A DNA stretch of 7,346 nt from Deltaproteobacteria bacterium (GTDB lineage Bacteria; UBA10199; SPLOWO2-01-44-7): contig JAUYJH010000018.1 of NCBI GenBank assembly GCA_030688705.1, forward strand, positions 1 through 7,346, given 5' to 3'. Shown one piece after another: positions 5,188 to 7,346 of this stretch (position 1 is its first letter; the number at the start of each line of letters is the position of its first letter). Position numbers and translations under genes: made by a program. The notes under the pieces are model-generated. The model searched no databases. It had not been told where the DNA came from and saw nothing but the letters and a program-made list of their open reading frames with translations.

Positions 5188-6990
5188 TCATGAAGGGATT
5201 TTTCGATATTCCTTGATGACGTTGATGAAAAGCTCCGCGTAGGCCTCCAACTTTCTTTCCCCCACGCCGTACACCGAGGCAAAGTCTCTTTTTGTCACCG
5301 GCTGAATCCGGGCCATATCGCGCAATGTTTTGTCGCCAAAGATAATAAATGCCGGAACATCTTTTTCGTTTGCCAGCTCTTTTCTTTTTTCGCGCAAACG
5401 TTGAAACAGACCGGTGTCAACACTCTCCCACTCCCCTTCCCTTCTCTTTTTTTGCTCCCGCTCCACTTCTTTTTTCTTGGAAGCCGCAATAAACGGCTCG
5501 GCCAAAACAGGAACAACCTCCCCGCGCAACACTTGCCAACCCGTCGGCGTCACCGAAAGGGTTGAAAATTCCCCCTCGCGCTTCAAAAAATTCTGCCCCA
5601 CCAGCTGTTCCATCAAAGAACGGATATAAGCCAGCGGTTTGTCACGCATCAGACCAAACGTTGACAACGTCCCGTGCCCCCAACGCTCTACGTTCTCCGT
5701 CACCGCCCCCTTTAAAACTCGGGCTACGTGATCGGCGCCAAAACGTTCTTTCACCCGCATCACGCAAGAAAGAATTTTCTGGGCGGTCACCAAAGAATCT
5801 TTCACCCTTTCCACCTCACCCAAACAATAGTCACAGGCTTTGCAGGTTTCGGCCGAATAGTTTTGATCAAAATAACGGACCAGCGCCTTGTGGCGGCACT
5901 GCGGTTCGGTACAAAATTGGTAAAGGGTTTTAAGTTTTTCCAGCATCGATTTTTCGTTTTTGGAGCCGCCCAAAAGATATTCCCACGTTCGATAGTCTTT
6001 CCCCCCGTAAAACAGATAGCAAGACGATGGAAGGCCGTCGCGCCCCGCCCGCCCGGTCTCTTGGCTGTAATGCTCCACGCTTTTGGGAAGCGCCGCATGG
6101 ATCACAAAACGGATATTCGACCGGTCTATCCCCATGCCAAAAGCGATCGTCGCCACCACAATATCGACCTTTTCCTGCGCGAATTTTTCCTGATGTTTTT
6201 TGCGAACCGCATCGGAAAGTCCCGCGTGATAAGGGACATTTTTTACACCCAAACGATCCAGCTGCTCTGAAAGTTCATCGACATCGACACGCCTTAAACA
6301 ATAGATAATGCCAGGCTCGCCGCGATGTCGATCCAACACATCGGTGATTTGCCGGATAAGCGAAGAGCGGGGCTTGATTCTAAAAATCAGATTGGGCCGA
6401 TCGACCGAGGCCACATTAACCCGGGGATTTTTAAATCCAAGCATCTTTAATATATCCCCCCTCACCGGTGCGGTGGCGGTCGCCGTAAAGGCATGAATGG
6501 CGGTCTTTGGAAAAAGGTCTTTGAGCGTTCCCAGTTTGCGATAATCTTCCCGAAAATCGTGCCCCCACTCGCTGATGCAATGGGCTTCATCGACCACAAA
6601 AAACGAAATCGCAACCGATTGCAGCAAACGGGTCATGCCGGAAGTATTCAAACGTTCCGGAGCCAGATAGAGAAGTTTCACCTCTTTGTTGCCGATTTTT
6701 TCAACAATCCTATTTTGTTCTTCAGGGGAAAAACTTGAATTAAGGCATTCAGCGGCGATACCCATCTCTCTCAAACCATCGACCTGATCTTTCATGAGCG
6801 CAATCAACGGCGAAATCACCACGGCCACACCTTCTTTGAGCAAAGCCGGAATCTGAAAACAAAGAGACTTGCCCCCGCCCGTGGGCAGGACCGTCAACGT
6901 ATCCTGATTTTTTAAAATAGCCTCAATCGTCTCTTCCTGAAACGGACGAAACGCGGTGAATCCCCAATGTTTTTTTAGAAGCTCTTGCAT
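5188..6990 (-). CDS. recQ: ATP-dependent DNA helicase RecQ
   Basis: The complete 600-residue RecQ is a 3'-5' DNA helicase for recombination, fork repair and suppression of illegitimate exchange. Domain order: motif 0 FRPFQEE (14-20), Walker A TGGGKS (37-42), motif Ia ISPLIALMKDQV (59-70), DEAH box (134-137) followed by the RecQ aromatic-rich loop CISEWGHDFR, motif III FTATAT (168-173), motif IV IIYC (228-231), motif V ATIAFGMGIDR (280-290) and motif VI QETGRAGRDG (310-319). A zinc-binding set C365, C383, C386, C389 follows, then an RQC winged-helix region (about 395-495), a charged linker (503-523) and a C-terminal HRDC domain (about 525-598). Length and layout match the E. coli enzyme. The gene converges with the DEAD-box helicase and ends against the DCC remnant. 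The ribosome site upstream of ATG 6990 is poor. No SOS box or strong promoter was identified. Confidence 0.98.
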   Translation of the reverse strand: MQELLKKHWGFTAFRPFQEETIEAILKNQDTLTVLPTGGGKSLCFQIPALLKEGVAVVISPLIALMKDQVDGLREMGIAAECLNSSFSPEEQNRIVEKIGNKEVKLLYLAPERLNTSGMTRLLQSVAISFFVVDEAHCISEWGHDFREDYRKLGTLKDLFPKTAIHAFTATATAPVRGDILKMLGFKNPRVNVASVDRPNLIFRIKPRSSLIRQITDVLDRHRGEPGIIYCLRRVDVDELSEQLDRLGVKNVPYHAGLSDAVRKKHQEKFAQEKVDIVVATIAFGMGIDRSNIRFVIHAALPKSVEHYSQETGRAGRDGLPSSCYLFYGGKDYRTWEYLLGGSKNEKSMLEKLKTLYQFCTEPQCRHKALVRYFDQNYSAETCKACDYCLGEVERVKDSLVTAQKILSCVMRVKERFGADHVARVLKGAVTENVERWGHGTLSTFGLMRDKPLAYIRSLMEQLVGQNFLKREGEFSTLSVTPTGWQVLRGEVVPVLAEPFIAASKKKEVEREQKKRREGEWESVDTGLFQRLREKRKELANEKDVPAFIIFGDKTLRDMARIQPVTKRDFASVYGVGERKLEAYAELFINVIKEYRKIPS

Positions 6991-7180
6991 TTCTGGCCTG
7001 TATTAAAACAAGCCTTGCAATAAATCCAGACGATAAAAAGTGCTCATAGGGAAATCCCCCAGTTAGAAATCATGTCTTCCCTGATTGCTCACCATTACTT
7101 TCTTTTATAGTCTCCTCGCGGGTTCGTGGTATCATTACTAAAACCTTGGCGGTATCTTGATGAGGGGGTATAAACAAAAA

Positions 7181-7346
7181 ATGAGTGCCTCGTTGAAAAA
7201 TAAAGCTGAAAAAACAAGAGTCTTTATCGTTGATGATCATCCGATTGTCAGACAGGGCTTGGCTCAACTCATCAATCAAGAAGACGATATGGTTGCCGTC
7301 GGAGAGGCCGGAGATGTGGAGGAAGCCCTCAAGGGGATTGCGAAAA
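7181..7346 (+). CDS. Response regulator, NarL/FixJ-like receiver domain (5' part only, runs off window)
   Basis: The first 55 codons are visible and open to the window end. After a short polar leader, TRVFIVDDHPIVRQGL (12-27) is the first beta-strand and acidic pocket (D18, D19) of a CheY-like receiver. The VDDHPIVRQGL wording is typical of NarL/FixJ (LuxR-type DNA-binding) regulators. The phosphorylated Asp and any output domain lie beyond the window. The start is ambiguous. ATG 7181 has GAGGGGG upstream at a longish 12-base gap. An in-frame ATG at 7160 would add seven residues, with GGCGG seven bases before it. The gene is divergent from recQ across about 190 bp. The partner histidine kinase is not visible. 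Confidence 0.85.
   Translation, partial: MSASLKNKAEKTRVFIVDDHPIVRQGLAQLINQEDDMVAVGEAGDVEEALKGIAK

Noticed and set aside
5728..6270. 180-codon open frame antisense to recQ
   Set aside because: It lies fully within the unmistakable recQ coding sequence and has no recognisable motif.
6991..7060. Promoter for recQ (minus-strand TAATAC as -10)
   Set aside because: No acceptable -35 lies at a 16-18 base spacing. The nearby TTGCAA is only nine bases away.
7085..7113. TTGCTC and TAGTCT with a 17-base spacer as a promoter for the response regulator
   Set aside because: Both boxes match the consensus poorly and competing spacings exist, so it is too weak to annotate.

Overview
This is a bacterial window of mixed composition. 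The genes are mainstream (IS3-family transposase, cold-shock protein, MarC-family membrane protein, DEAD-box RNA helicase, RecQ, NarL/FixJ-type response regulator). The taxon cannot be fixed from sequence alone. The set and the moderate GC content would suit a Gram-negative, proteobacterium-like or uncultured-lineage genome, but that is inference. I see no tRNA, rRNA, CRISPR array, phage or plasmid module.

Layout. Positions 1-1220 hold an almost complete IS3-family insertion sequence (orfA and orfB on the minus strand) between imperfect 36/37-bp terminal inverted repeats. The window starts at the left tip of the element, so the left flank and any target duplication are not visible. Immediately right of it (1221-1369) is a short open 3' end of a gene that the IS appears to have cut. 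Positions 1370-1626 are non-coding and carry two weak terminators facing each other. An AT-rich stretch follows with a minus-strand unit: a secreted heavy-metal-associated (HMA) protein (2073-2396), then a DUF805-like membrane protein (1627-2024). The DUF805-like gene is split by a -1 frame change exactly at a U UUU UUC heptamer. A plus-strand unit runs divergently from the HMA gene: a cold-shock protein (2583-2777) and a MarC-family protein (2793-3419). Between the two units are candidate divergent promoters whose -35 boxes lie in the two arms of a perfect 10-bp inverted repeat.

Next is a complete DEAD-box RNA helicase (3557-5014, plus), then a 34-codon remnant of a DCC/DUF393 thiol-oxidoreductase-like gene (5080-5184, plus). 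The remnant stops 3 bp short of the 3' end of a complete recQ (5188-6990, minus). The window ends inside a response regulator (7181 onward, plus).

How the genes fit together. The cold-shock protein and the DEAD-box helicase are both RNA-structure remodelers and could serve the same cold or stress response, although a possible terminator lies between them. The other genes look like unrelated housekeeping or accessory neighbours. The window shows signs of rearrangement (IS insertion, truncated genes, a frame break) rather than a coherent new multi-gene system. The points most worth following up are the frameshift heptamer in the DUF805-like gene, the symmetric divergent promoter and the truncated DCC gene.
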